From Ilumatobacteraceae bacterium (lineage in GTDB: Bacteria; Actinomycetota; Acidimicrobiia; Acidimicrobiales; Ilumatobacteraceae): DNA of 37,629 nt. Of this stretch, positions 1-7,338 are shown piece after piece. A program made the position numbers and the translations under genes. The DNA is taken from contig JAHEKY010000021.1 in the NCBI GenBank assembly GCA_024644465.1, forward strand, positions 1 through 37,629, given 5' to 3'. The notes under the pieces were generated by a model. The model saw only the letters and a program-made list of their open reading frames with translations. It was not told the DNA's origin and did no database searches. Positions within the stretch are counted from its first letter, which is position 1. Each line of letters begins with the position of its first letter.

Positions 1-2
1 TG

Positions 3-1646
3 CGGCGGGCCGTCACCGACGGAGGGTCCGATCGTGCCGTGATCGTCAGGACGTCCGATCACGGCGACCTCCTCGGCGCCCACGGCGGGTTGCACCAGAA
101 GTGGTTCACGCTGTACGACGAGGCGACGCGCGTCCCGTTCTCGATCGCCCGGATCGGACCCGGCGCGACGTCGGGCACGACCGTCGCCGCCGCACCGACG
201 TCGCACGTCGACATCGTGCCGACGCTGCTCGCGGCCGCCGGAATCGACGAGGCGGCGACTGCGAGCACGCTCGCCGAGTCGTTCACGGAGGTGCACCCGC
301 TGCCAGGCACGAACCTGATGCCGGTCGTCGACGACTCGGGCGCCGCCGACCGGTCCCGGGCGGTGTACCTGATGACCCGCGACAACATGCTCGAGGGCGA
401 CAGCCTGGCATCCGGCGTCGCGCGCCGGCTCGGCAGGACGTCACCACCACCGGCGCCACTGCGCATCCAGTTGCCGGCCCATGTGGCGGCCAACTTCGAA
501 GGCATCGTGGCGCGGGTCGCCGCCGCAGACGGTGGCGACGACCACCTGTGGAAGTTGGTCCGCACGTTCGACGACCCCGCCACCTGGACCGAACCCGGTG
601 TCCGCCACTTGGCGGCGAACGGTCCCGCCGGGAACGAGTACCGCAGCACCGCGCTACCCGACCAGTGGGAGCTGTACGACCTCGACGCGGACCCGATCGA
701 AGCTGCCAATCGCTGGAACGACCCCGCGGCCGCCACCGTCTTCGAACACCTGCGCGGGGTGCTGAGAGCCGAGCGCTCCCGGTCGGTGCCCGAACGCAAC
801 AACCCGTGGCCGTATGCCACCCGCAGGCCGACAGGAGGCCCCATGACGAAGCAACCCCCACCGCCCGCCCGCCTGCTGCGCAAGGCGCTGCAGAAACTCG
901 GGCTGCATCCCGAGGATCCGGACGCAACCGAGTTCGACCTGACCGGCCGCCGCGCGCTCGTCGTCGCCACCAACACCGCCGTGCTCGCCATCGGGAAGCC
1001 GACCGGCGTGTTCGCGAGCGAGATGACGGTGCCGTACTACGCGTTCCTCGACGCCGGGATGGACGTCGACGTCGCCAGCCCGCTCGGCGGTGTCATCCCG
1101 GTCGACCCGCAGTCGTTGAAGCCGGTGATCCGGTCGCGGGAAGACGACCGGTTCCTCGCCGACGACGAGCTCCAGGCCAAAGTCACCGACTCGCTCAACA
1201 TCGCCGACCTGGACATGGCGGACTACGACGTCGTGTTCCTCGCCGGCGGCTGGGGGGCGGCGTTCGACTTCGGCTTCTCGGACGACCTCGCCGACAAGAT
1301 GACCGAGGCGAACGCAGCCGGCAAGATCATCGGTGGTGTCTGTCACGGGCCGCTCGGGCTCCGCAACGCGAAAGCGCCGGACGGATCACCGCTCGTCGCC
1401 GGCCGCAAGATCTCTGCGGTCACCGACAAGCAGGTCGCCGAGCTCGGCATCGGCGCTTCGACACCGCACCACCCGGAGACCGAACTACGCGCGATGGGCG
1501 CCGAGTTCGAGAGCACCTCGAAGTTCCGGGATCCGCTCGCCAACCACTGGGTGGTCGACGGCAACATCGTGACCGGCCAGAACCAGAACGCCGGGCCGAT
1601 GGTCGCCCGCGAGATGATGCAGCTGCTCACTTCGTCGAACGCGTGA
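3..1646 (+). CDS. Sulfatase (C-terminal part) fused in frame to a DJ-1/PfpI domain, 5'-truncated
   Basis: The reading frame is open to the left edge, so the N-terminal sulfatase catalytic part lies outside the window. The visible start holds the sulfatase metal motif SDHGDLLGAHG with the following HQKW, then a typical sulfatase tail (YDLDADPIEAANRWND). The family hydrolyses sulfate esters at an alkaline-phosphatase-type metal site. Without a stop codon the frame runs into a complete DJ-1/PfpI (type 1 glutamine amidotransferase-like) domain from position 843, about 267 residues, with the nucleophile elbow Cys in GGVCHGPLGL. A strong Shine-Dalgarno sequence just before 843 suggests that the DJ-1 part may also be made alone. 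The fusion is what the sequence shows; its functional meaning is unknown. A lost stop codon or a sequencing error between two formerly separate genes is an alternative. A hairpin overlaps the stop codon. Confidence 0.82.
   Translation, partial: RRAVTDGGSDRAVIVRTSDHGDLLGAHGGLHQKWFTLYDEATRVPFSIARIGPGATSGTTVAAAPTSHVDIVPTLLAAAGIDEAATASTLAESFTEVHPLPGTNLMPVVDDSGAADRSRAVYLMTRDNMLEGDSLASGVARRLGRTSPPPAPLRIQLPAHVAANFEGIVARVAAADGGDDHLWKLVRTFDDPATWTEPGVRHLAANGPAGNEYRSTALPDQWELYDLDADPIEAANRWNDPAAATVFEHLRGVLRAERSRSVPERNNPWPYATRRPTGGPMTKQPPPPARLLRKALQKLGLHPEDPDATEFDLTGRRALVVATNTAVLAIGKPTGVFASEMTVPYYAFLDAGMDVDVASPLGGVIPVDPQSLKPVIRSREDDRFLADDELQAKVTDSLNIADLDMADYDVVFLAGGWGAAFDFGFSDDLADKMTEANAAGKIIGGVCHGPLGLRNAKAPDGSPLVAGRKISAVTDKQVAELGIGASTPHHPETELRAMGAEFESTSKFRDPLANHWVVDGNIVTGQNQNAGPMVAREMMQLLTSSNA
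833..838 (+). promoter_or_regulatory. Internal ribosome binding site before the DJ-1 domain
   Basis: AGGAGG stands 4 nt before an in-frame ATG at 843, exactly where DJ-1/PfpI homology begins. It supports internal initiation of a free DJ-1-type protein in addition to the sulfatase fusion. The spacing is slightly short. Confidence 0.5.
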
Positions 1647-1684
1647 GGTTGTTGCGCTCCTGGTGCGCACCTACCTCACGCGTT
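1638..1684. terminator. Bidirectional hairpin terminator between convergent genes
   Basis: Twelve-base arms (AACGCGTGAGGT at 1638-1649 and ACCTCACGCGTT at 1673-1684) are perfectly complementary around a 23-nt loop. The stop codon of the sulfatase/DJ-1 gene lies inside the left arm and the metallo-hydrolase gene ends at 1702 on the other strand. There is no U-run, as is common for high-GC actinobacteria. Confidence 0.6.
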
Positions 1685-1701
1685 GCGGGGTGAATCCGTC
1701 G

Positions 1702-2547
1702 TCAGACCGGTACGACGAGGTCGTCTGCGGCGCCGAACACGTCCAGCTCGTGGCCGTACCGCTCGCGTGCCGTTGCGAGCAACGCATCGATCGCGACGTC
1801 GTCGTTGAGCGGGTCGTGGTGGAACGCCGCCAGGCGCCGGGCGCCGACGTGTCGCGCGAACTCGCACGCGTGATCGAGCGTCGCGTGGCCCCACCCGGCC
1901 CGAGCGGCGTACTGCGATGAGGTGAACTGGGCGTCGTGGATGAGCAGATCGGCGCCCTGCGCGAGCCGGAAACCCGATGTCCACTCCGGGGCGGGAGGAA
2001 ACGACCGGTGCCCGAGCGCCGGGTCGTGATCGGACAGGTAGGTGACCGTCGAGGTGCTGTCGGTCAGGCGGTACCCGACCGTGAGGCCGGGGTGCGACAC
2101 GAACTCGCAGTCGACGCGGATGCCGGGCACCTCGAACGAGTGGTTCGCGACGTCGTGGAGGTGCAGCTCGCACGGCAGCTCGTGCAACCGCACGGGGAAC
2201 AGCGGCGGCGAGAGGTATCGCTGGAGTCGCTGGCGCAGCGTCTGGCGGACGGTGGCCGGCCCCCACAGGTGGACCTCGAGATCGGGCCGGAACAGGGCTC
2301 CGCAGAACCCGAGGCCCTGGACGTGATCCATGTGGAGGTGCGTCAACATGATGTCGACGCGACGAACCGCGGTGTCGATCGAGAGGCCGAAGCGGCGGAT
2401 TCCGGTACCGGCGTCCAGCACGACGACGTGTTCGGGGTCGCCGTCGCCCGATCGCAGTTCGACGCACGACGTGTCGCCGCCGTACCGCACGGTGGCGGGG
2501 CCCGGCGTGGCGATCGAGCCGCGGGTGCCCCAGAACCGGACGATCAC
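1702..2547 (-). CDS. MBL-fold metallo-hydrolase
   Basis: This is a 281-residue metallo-beta-lactamase-fold hydrolase of the GTRGS subgroup, which resembles class II cyclic-nucleotide phosphodiesterases and PhnP-like enzymes. The zinc motif THLHMDH has His70, His72, Asp74 and His75, followed by further candidate ligands in FVSHPG and LSDHD. The N-terminal MIVRFWGTRGSIATPG is characteristic of the subgroup. No signal peptide is seen, so it is probably cytosolic. The GTG start overlaps the stop codon of the upstream PAS gene by 4 nt (GTGA), so the pair is probably translationally coupled. A PAS sensor plus a phosphodiesterase-like hydrolase hints at signalling, but the substrate cannot be read from sequence. 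Confidence 0.88.
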   Translation of the reverse strand: MIVRFWGTRGSIATPGPATVRYGGDTSCVELRSGDGDPEHVVVLDAGTGIRRFGLSIDTAVRRVDIMLTHLHMDHVQGLGFCGALFRPDLEVHLWGPATVRQTLRQRLQRYLSPPLFPVRLHELPCELHLHDVANHSFEVPGIRVDCEFVSHPGLTVGYRLTDSTSTVTYLSDHDPALGHRSFPPAPEWTSGFRLAQGADLLIHDAQFTSSQYAARAGWGHATLDHACEFARHVGARRLAAFHHDPLNDDVAIDALLATARERYGHELDVFGAADDLVVPV

Positions 2548-2933
2548 GCCGACTGCTCCCAGAAGATCGCGAAGATGCCCTGGAACTCGCCGCTCTGACT
2601 CTCGAGCGGAATCGCGGTGATCTCGACGTCGCGGCCACCGCCGGCGGCCCCGAGCCGCAGGCGGGCGTGGCTCGGTCGGCGCTCACGGACCGCGATCAGC
2701 AGGGGTCGTTCCTCGGCGGCGAGCGGCCGGCCGTGTTCGTCGAAGGGCTGAACCCGCTGCGACCAGTCGTCGTACGGCAACGCGCCGAACTCCTCGAAGC
2801 GCACGCCGAGCACGTGCTCCGCCGGCTCGTTGTAGAACGCGAGGCTGCCGTCGGCACCGATCAGCACGACCGGAAACGCGAGATGCTCGGCGAGCTGCCG
2901 GGCGAGGATCATCTCGAGCGGTTGCTGCGCCAT
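2544..2933 (-). CDS. Stand-alone PAS domain protein
   Basis: A 129-residue protein that is essentially one PAS domain: residues 15-50 (FPVVLIGADGSLAFYNEPAEHVLG) match the PAS core, and the C-terminal strands end in EFQGIFAIFWE. It has no kinase, cyclase or HTH part, so it would have to sense a small molecule or partner and act through another protein. The downstream gene is a coupled MBL-fold hydrolase, the obvious candidate partner. It is divergent from the alcohol dehydrogenase gene. A TAGACA hexamer 6 nt before the ATG suggests a leaderless transcript. Confidence 0.85.
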   Translation of the reverse strand: MAQQPLEMILARQLAEHLAFPVVLIGADGSLAFYNEPAEHVLGVRFEEFGALPYDDWSQRVQPFDEHGRPLAAEERPLLIAVRERRPSHARLRLGAAGGGRDVEITAIPLESQSGEFQGIFAIFWEQSA

Positions 2934-2945
2934 CCCACTTGTCTA
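2934..2945 (-). promoter_or_regulatory. Leaderless-type -10 element of the PAS gene
   Basis: TAGACA (2945 to 2940 on the minus strand) lies 6 nt before the ATG, so transcription would start at or next to the start codon. The last T of the TAnnnT consensus is missing, which makes this the weakest of the set in this window. Confidence 0.4.
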
Positions 2946-3030
2946 GCGGTGCGACGGCGGGCCCGACGACAACTCGGCTCCACCGACCTGTCGACGCGCG
3001 GCCGCTTTCTCGGCGACGTGGCCCCTCGGC

Positions 3031-3086
3031 TACAACTACACCACCGCATCCGCGGACCGCACCGACGGACCGCATCGACCATGGAG
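3031..3086 (+). promoter_or_regulatory. Promoter and RBS region of the alcohol dehydrogenase gene
   Basis: A near-consensus -10 TACAAC occurs at 3031-3036. The leader then holds a 13-bp imperfect tandem repeat (3054-3066 and 3067-3079, one mismatch). GGAG at 3083-3086 sits 6 nt before the ATG at 3093, favouring that start over the in-frame ATG at 3081. The -10 assignment is tentative. Confidence 0.4.
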
Positions 3087-3092
3087 CCCAGC

Positions 3093-4184
3093 ATGAAGGC
3101 CGCCGTCCTCAACTCCGTCCCAGGCCAGCTCGACATCGAGGAGATCTCGATCGGTGAGCCCGGCCCGCGTGAAGTGCTGATCCGCACCGCGGCAGCCGGC
3201 ATCTGCCACAGCGACCTGCGATTCATGGAGGGGTCGTACCCCCAGCCGTGCCCGGCGGTGCTCGGTCACGAATCGGCCGGCGTCGTCGAGGCAGTCGGCT
3301 CGATGGTCCACTACGTCCAGCCGGGCGACCACGTCATCACCTGCCTGTCGGCGTTCTGCGGCCACTGCTCGCAGTGCACCGACGGCCACCTGACGCGGTG
3401 TGAGAACAAGGCGACCGAGCTGGTCCGCCAGCCGGGCGAGCCACCGCGCCTCAGCCGGGGCGACGGCGAGCCGGTCAACCAGTTCCTGCACCTGTCGTCG
3501 TTCGCGGAGCAGATGCTCGTCCACGAACAGGCGATCGTGAAGATCGACAAGGACATGCCGCTCGACCGGGCCGCGCTCATCGGATGCGGCGTGACGACCG
3601 GCCTCGGTGCGGTGTTCCGCACCGCGCGGGTCGCGCCGGGGGAGTCGGTGGCGGTGATCGGGTGCGGTGGGATCGGCCTCTCGGCGATTCAGGGTGCGCG
3701 GATCGCCGGCGCGAACAAGGTGATCGCGGTCGACGTCGTCGGCTCGAAGCTCGAGCTCGCGCAGGAGCTCGGTGCGACGCACGTCGTCGACGCGAGCGCG
3801 ACCGATTCGATCGCAACGGTGCGGGAGCTGACCGGTGGCGGTGTGCACCACTCCTTCGAGGCGGTCGGGATGAAGCAGACCGCCGAGGATGCGTTCGCGA
3901 TGCTGCGCAACGGCGGCCAGGCGACGGTGATCGGGCTGATCCCGGTCGGCACCGTGGTCGAGGTGCACGGAGTCGAGCTGGTCAACGAGAAGAAGCTGAC
4001 CGGGTCGAACATGGGCTCGAACCAGTTCCGCACCGACATGCCGCGGTTCGTCGAGATGTATCTCGACGGGCGCCTGAAGCTCGACGAGATGGTGTCGAAG
4101 AAGATCGTCCTCGAACAGATCAACGACGGCTTCGACGACATGCAGTCCGGCACCGTCGCCCGCAGCGTCGTGATCTTCGACTGA
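3093..4184 (+). CDS. Zinc-dependent alcohol dehydrogenase (MDR family)
   Basis: A 363-residue medium-chain zinc alcohol dehydrogenase. Catalytic zinc ligands are Cys38 (GICHSD), His59/Glu60 (GHES) and a Cys in LIGCGVTTG. The structural zinc lobe has Cys89, Cys92, Cys95 and Cys103. The NAD(P) Rossmann motif is GCGGIGL. The pattern resembles class III-like and mycobacterial AdhB/AdhD enzymes that oxidise primary alcohols or thiol adducts. The substrate is not deducible; a mycothiol-dependent formaldehyde dehydrogenase role is possible but unproven. The start at 3093 is chosen for its GGAG ribosome site. A 19-bp palindrome just after the stop codon belongs to the next gene's promoter region rather than forming a clear terminator. 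Confidence 0.92.
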   Translation: MKAAVLNSVPGQLDIEEISIGEPGPREVLIRTAAAGICHSDLRFMEGSYPQPCPAVLGHESAGVVEAVGSMVHYVQPGDHVITCLSAFCGHCSQCTDGHLTRCENKATELVRQPGEPPRLSRGDGEPVNQFLHLSSFAEQMLVHEQAIVKIDKDMPLDRAALIGCGVTTGLGAVFRTARVAPGESVAVIGCGGIGLSAIQGARIAGANKVIAVDVVGSKLELAQELGATHVVDASATDSIATVRELTGGGVHHSFEAVGMKQTAEDAFAMLRNGGQATVIGLIPVGTVVEVHGVELVNEKKLTGSNMGSNQFRTDMPRFVEMYLDGRLKLDEMVSKKIVLEQINDGFDDMQSGTVARSVVIFD

Positions 4185-4196
4185 ACGCTCAATTTA

Positions 4197-4215
4197 TTGC
4201 GAGTTCGACTCGCAA
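4197..4215. promoter_or_regulatory. 19-bp perfect palindrome, probable repressor operator
   Basis: TTGCGAGT and ACTCGCAA flank a 3-nt centre in an unusually AT-rich stretch between the dehydrogenase and the DUF1330-like gene. It lies about 20 nt upstream of the likely -10 (TACGGT, 4234-4239), covering the -35 region. The size and symmetry suit a TetR-type dimer. No TetR gene is in the window. Confidence 0.55.
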
Positions 4216-4233
4216 ATATGTGCGGGCGATGCG

Positions 4234-4245
4234 TACGGTGATGTC
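4234..4245 (+). promoter_or_regulatory. Leaderless-type -10 element of the DUF1330-like gene
   Basis: TACGGT (TAnnnT) ends 6 nt before the ATG at 4246, placing the transcript start on the start codon. No Shine-Dalgarno sequence is present. Confidence 0.55.
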
Positions 4246-5085
4246 ATGAGCGACATCGATTCGACACGTCCCCGCTACGGCCAGGTCGACCGCGACTACG
4301 CGATCCGGCTCGCGTCCACCTCCCCGGACGACGACGGGCCGGTCTGGATGGTCAACCTGATGAAGTACCGCGACGTCGCGGACTACGCCGACGGTCGCGA
4401 GTCGGCGATCAGCGGGCAGGAGGCCGACGACCTGTACACGCCGCTCGAATCCCTGAAGGCGGTCGGTGCGCACATCGTGTTCGCCGGCGAGGTCGAGCAG
4501 CAGTTGCTCGGCGCGGCGCCCATCTGGGACCGTGTCGCGGTCGTGAGGTATCCGACACGACGGTCGTTCATCGAGATGCAGCAGCGGCCCGACTTCCAGG
4601 CGGCGCATCATCACAAGGACGCCGGGATGGATCAGACGATCGTGATGGGCTGCCAGCCGATGCCGGCACTGGACGCGCCGGCCGGTGTCGAGCCGGCCGA
4701 TCGCACCGACGTGCCCCATCCATCGACGCCTGAGGACGGCCCGGTGATGGTGGTCCACGTCCTGAGTTTCGCCGACGCCCGCGACGCGAGCGTCAGCCCA
4801 CAGGACATGGACGACTACAGCCGCGCCGCCGCAGTCGTCGCCGCGAAGCACGGTGCGAGTGTCGCCGGCTGGTTCGCGGTCGAGGGCACGATCGTCGGCG
4901 ACGGGCGAGTGTGGCACCAGGTGCGCTTCAACGAGTTCCCGAGCAAACAGGCATTCATGGCGGTGGTCGCCGACCCCGACCGGCTGGCCGCCCAGCAACA
5001 GCATCGCGAGGCGGCGATCGCGGACACGTACACGATGATCGTCCGGCCGGCGATCGACGAGATCGCGGCATCCGTCGCGGGTTGA
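4246..5085 (+). CDS. Tandem DUF1330-like (dimeric alpha/beta barrel) protein
   Basis: A 279-residue protein with two related ferredoxin-like halves. The first (about residues 30-140) contains VWMVNLMKYR and a RPDFQAAHHHKDAGMDQ stretch typical of DUF1330/dimeric alpha-beta-barrel proteins. The second (about 165-275) repeats the plan with VMVVHVLSF and VRFNEFPSKQAFMAVVADPDR. No catalytic residues can be named and there is no signal peptide. The fused halves probably make a pseudo-dimer. It lies 61 nt after the alcohol dehydrogenase and 42 nt before the AcuI-like gene, but both it and its downstream neighbour have their own leaderless-type promoters. Its own is preceded by a palindrome, so it is likely regulated separately. 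Function unknown. Confidence 0.8.
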   Translation: MSDIDSTRPRYGQVDRDYAIRLASTSPDDDGPVWMVNLMKYRDVADYADGRESAISGQEADDLYTPLESLKAVGAHIVFAGEVEQQLLGAAPIWDRVAVVRYPTRRSFIEMQQRPDFQAAHHHKDAGMDQTIVMGCQPMPALDAPAGVEPADRTDVPHPSTPEDGPVMVVHVLSFADARDASVSPQDMDDYSRAAAVVAAKHGASVAGWFAVEGTIVGDGRVWHQVRFNEFPSKQAFMAVVADPDRLAAQQQHREAAIADTYTMIVRPAIDEIAASVAG

Positions 5086-5115
5086 CCCGTCTGGGGCCGC
5101 GAACAACCGAACTGC

Positions 5116-5127
5116 CAGACTGCGTCG
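5116..5127 (+). promoter_or_regulatory. Leaderless-type -10 element of the acuI-like gene
   Basis: CAGACT (nAnnnT) ends exactly 6 nt before the ATG at 5128. No Shine-Dalgarno sequence is evident. Confidence 0.45.
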
Positions 5128-6132
5128 ATGGCTGACACGTTCAAGGCGCTGGTCGTCCGCGAGACCGACGAGGGGGAGCGGAAGGGGCAAGCGGCGGCGA
5201 TCGAGGAGCTGACCGAGGCCGACCTCCCCGACGGCGACGTCGTCGTCGACATCGACTACTCGTCGTTGAATTACAAGGACGGCATGGCACTGACCGGGAA
5301 GGGCCGCATCATCCGCTCGTTCCCGATGGTGCCGGGCGTCGACTTCGCGGGAACCGTCGTGTCGTCAGAGTCCGATCGCTTCGGCGCGGGCGATCCGGTG
5401 ATCCTGACGGGCTGGGGTGTCGGCGAGCGGTACTGGGGCGGGTACGCGCAACGGCAGCGGGTCCGGTCCGCCTGGCTGGTCCGTCGCCCGGACGGCATGA
5501 CCAGCCGCCAGGCGATGGGAATCGGCACCGCCGGGCTGACATCGATGATGTGCGTGATCGGCCTGGAGGAGGGCGGCGTCACGCCGGCCAGCGGGCCGGT
5601 CGTCGTGACCGGTGCCGCCGGCGGCGTCGGCAGCGTCGCGGTCGCGATCCTCTCCACGCTCGGCTTCGAGGTCACAGCGGTGACCGGTCGGGCGGAGCAA
5701 CACGACTACCTGCGCTCGCTCGGCGCAACCGATTTCCGCACCCGTGAGGAGATGAGCGAGCCCCCGAAGCCGCTCGAATCCGAGACGTGGGCCGGCGCGG
5801 TCGACACGGTCGGCTCGACGATGCTCGCGAAGGTGCTCGCACAGACGAAGTATCGAGGTGTCGTCACGGCGTGCGGGCTGGCCGGCGGCGTCGACCTGCC
5901 GAGCACGGTGATGCCGTTCATCCTGCGCGGTGTCCGGTTGCAGGGCATCGACTCCGTGATGGCGCCGATCGCGGCGCGCGACGCGGCCTGGGCGCGGCTG
6001 ACGACCGACCTGCCGGCCGAGCTCCTCGACGAGATGGTCGAGGTCGTCCCGATGAGCGAGATCCTCGATCGCGGGCCGGCGATCATGGCCGGCCAGGTCC
6101 GCGGCCGCGTCGTCGTCGACCCCAACCGCTGA
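5128..6132 (+). CDS. acuI: AcuI/YhdH-type acrylyl-CoA reductase (zinc-free MDR)
   Basis: This is a 334-residue quinone-oxidoreductase-like MDR enzyme of the AcuI/YhdH family, the usual family length. Supporting motifs are YSSLNYKDGMALTGKGRI, the VPGVDFAGTV block, GWGVGERYWGGYAQ, the NADPH motif GAAGGVGSVA and the C-terminal GPAIMAGQVRGRVVVD. Family members reduce acrylyl-CoA to propionyl-CoA with NADPH, detoxifying acrylate from DMSP or 3-hydroxypropionate metabolism. No DMSP lyase or CoA ligase is in the window, so the physiological substrate here is inferred. It ends in a hairpin shared with the convergent membrane-protein gene. Confidence 0.85.
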   Translation: MADTFKALVVRETDEGERKGQAAAIEELTEADLPDGDVVVDIDYSSLNYKDGMALTGKGRIIRSFPMVPGVDFAGTVVSSESDRFGAGDPVILTGWGVGERYWGGYAQRQRVRSAWLVRRPDGMTSRQAMGIGTAGLTSMMCVIGLEEGGVTPASGPVVVTGAAGGVGSVAVAILSTLGFEVTAVTGRAEQHDYLRSLGATDFRTREEMSEPPKPLESETWAGAVDTVGSTMLAKVLAQTKYRGVVTACGLAGGVDLPSTVMPFILRGVRLQGIDSVMAPIAARDAAWARLTTDLPAELLDEMVEVVPMSEILDRGPAIMAGQVRGRVVVDPNR

Positions 6133-6138
6133 CGCGGC

Positions 6139-6178
6139 AACGGACCCGATCCGCTCGTCAGAGCCGAACGGGTCCGTT
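6139..6178. terminator. Bidirectional hairpin terminator
   Basis: AACGGACCCG (6139-6148) pairs perfectly with CGGGTCCGTT (6169-6178) across a 20-nt loop. It lies between the convergent acuI-like gene and the repeat-rich membrane protein gene. Confidence 0.65.
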
Positions 6179-6211
6179 CGGATGGGCGGTTCCGATGGGG
6201 CCGATCAGGCC

Positions 6212-7171
6212 TCAGAGGTCCCGCAGCACGTCCATCCGGTTTGCCTCGGCGCGTCCGTACGAGCCGTCGTCGAGTTGCCGGTCCAGGGCCAAGTCGTGCA
6301 GCGTCTGGAATCGGTTCATCTCGGCGCGTTCGTACGAGCCGTCGTCGACCTGCCGGTTCAGGGCCAAGTCATGCAGGGTCATGAATCGGTTCGCCTCGGC
6401 GCGGTCATACGAGCCGTCTTCGACCCGGCGGCCGAGCGCCAGATCCCGCAGCACGTCGACGCGATTCGCCTCGACGATGTCGTACGACGTCACCACCGTG
6501 GCGATCGGCCCGAGCTGTGTCGAACCCGGTCCGGTCGTCGGGGCCTGTGTTGCGACCGGCCGATTGGCGGCGAGCGCCTGGTCGATCGCGTCCTGCACCA
6601 ACTGGTAGGAGCTCACGGGTGTGGTTGCGGTGCCTTCCAGATCGAGGACCGCTCGGTCGAGCGTGGTGATCTGGTTGGCGGCGAGCGCCTGGTCGATGGC
6701 ATCCTGCACCAGCTCATACGAGCTCACCGGCGGGACCGGTACGGGCGTCGGAGCCAAGCTGTTGGAACCTGGCCCCGTCCTCACGTCCGGGAACTCGATC
6801 ACGACGCGGTTGGCGGCGAGCGCCTGGTCGATGGAATCTTGCACCAACTGGTACGAGCTCAACTCGGGCTGGTTGGCGGCCAGCGCCTCGTCGATGGACT
6901 CCTGCACCAGCTGGGTCGAGCTCAGGTCCTGGCTGACGTCGGTACCGTCATCGGTGACGGCGAGGACGACCACCAGTGTTCCGGCGGCGAACAGGACGAG
7001 AACGGCGTACCAGCGCAGCCAGCGGATCCCGCTCGCGGCGCGTGGAGGTTGTTCTTTGTCGCGAAGCCCGTGTTCTCTGACTTCGCGGGACTCCGGAACC
7101 TTCACCGGGGTCTCGGTCGGACGCTCGTGAGCGCCGGGGTGGATGTGCAGTCGGTCGAGCAGCTTCGACAT
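6212..7171 (-). CDS. Single-pass membrane protein with two families of short tandem repeats
   Basis: I do not recognise a named family. The 319-residue protein has a charged, proline-containing N-terminal part (1-49), one transmembrane helix (about 51-72, WLRWYAVLVLFAAGTLVVVL) and an outer region made of repeats. Four copies of an 18-residue unit (SSYQLVQDAIDQALAANR type) start at residues 84, 105, 150 and 187, separated by variable Pro/Gly/Thr linkers. Four copies of a second unit (GSYDRAEANRFMTLHDLAL type) start at 228, 253, 278 and 303 with an exact 25-residue period; the last is cut short by the stop codon. Both units look like amphipathic helices. The ATG at 7171 is preceded by AAAGGAG at good spacing. 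It is divergent from a SARP regulator and shares a motif with it, so joint control is plausible. A surface or scaffolding role is a guess. Confidence 0.8.
   Translation of the reverse strand: MSKLLDRLHIHPGAHERPTETPVKVPESREVREHGLRDKEQPPRAASGIRWLRWYAVLVLFAAGTLVVVLAVTDDGTDVSQDLSSTQLVQESIDEALAANQPELSSYQLVQDSIDQALAANRVVIEFPDVRTGPGSNSLAPTPVPVPPVSSYELVQDAIDQALAANQITTLDRAVLDLEGTATTPVSSYQLVQDAIDQALAANRPVATQAPTTGPGSTQLGPIATVVTSYDIVEANRVDVLRDLALGRRVEDGSYDRAEANRFMTLHDLALNRQVDDGSYERAEMNRFQTLHDLALDRQLDDGSYGRAEANRMDVLRDL
6215..6490 (-). repeat. Coding repeat array B (25-codon period)
   Basis: It encodes residues 228-319: three full units and a final partial one, period exactly 75 bp. Conserved positions are SY, EANR (EMNR in one copy), then L-x-DLAL-x-R; EANR plus DVLRDL recurs in the first and last copies. 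Confidence 0.85.
6560..6922 (-). repeat. Coding repeat array A (four dispersed 18-codon units)
   Basis: It encodes residues 84-204: four copies with conserved SS-[YT]-[QE]-LVQ-[DE]-[SA]-ID-[QE]-ALAAN. Linkers between copies are 3, 27 and 19 residues and include a Pro/Val-rich stretch. Confidence 0.85.
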
Positions 7172-7192
7172 CACGTGCTCCTTTCTCGTGGG

Positions 7193-7213
7193 ATCTCTCT
7201 TCGATTCCATTGT
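7193..7213 (-). promoter_or_regulatory. Motif shared by divergent promoters, minus-strand copy
   Basis: Read on the minus strand, ACAATGGAATC is followed by a GAAGAGAGA purine tract. A near copy in mirror arrangement stands before the SARP gene at 7310-7330. The position fits a promoter or regulator site of the membrane-protein gene. Confidence 0.35.
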
Positions 7214-7309
7214 CTTCCCCGAGCGCGGCGAGAAGCTCTGGATCGCGTTGGGATCCGGTTGGAGCCATCGGGAGGACCTCTTGCTCTGGACATGGGCGCC
7301 ACATGGAGG

Positions 7310-7330
7310 ACACTGGAATCAGAGAGAGCC
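7310..7330 (+). promoter_or_regulatory. Motif shared by divergent promoters, plus-strand copy
   Basis: ACACTGGAATC followed by AGAGAGAG lies just upstream of the SARP start codon. It differs at one of 11 positions from the minus-strand copy at 7193-7213. Confidence 0.35.
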
Positions 7331-7338
7331 GGCGAGAG

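Noticed and set aside
3054-3079. Imperfect 13-bp tandem repeat in the alcohol dehydrogenase leader
   Set aside because: Only two units with one mismatch in GC-rich sequence; no further copies or symmetry, so it may be chance.
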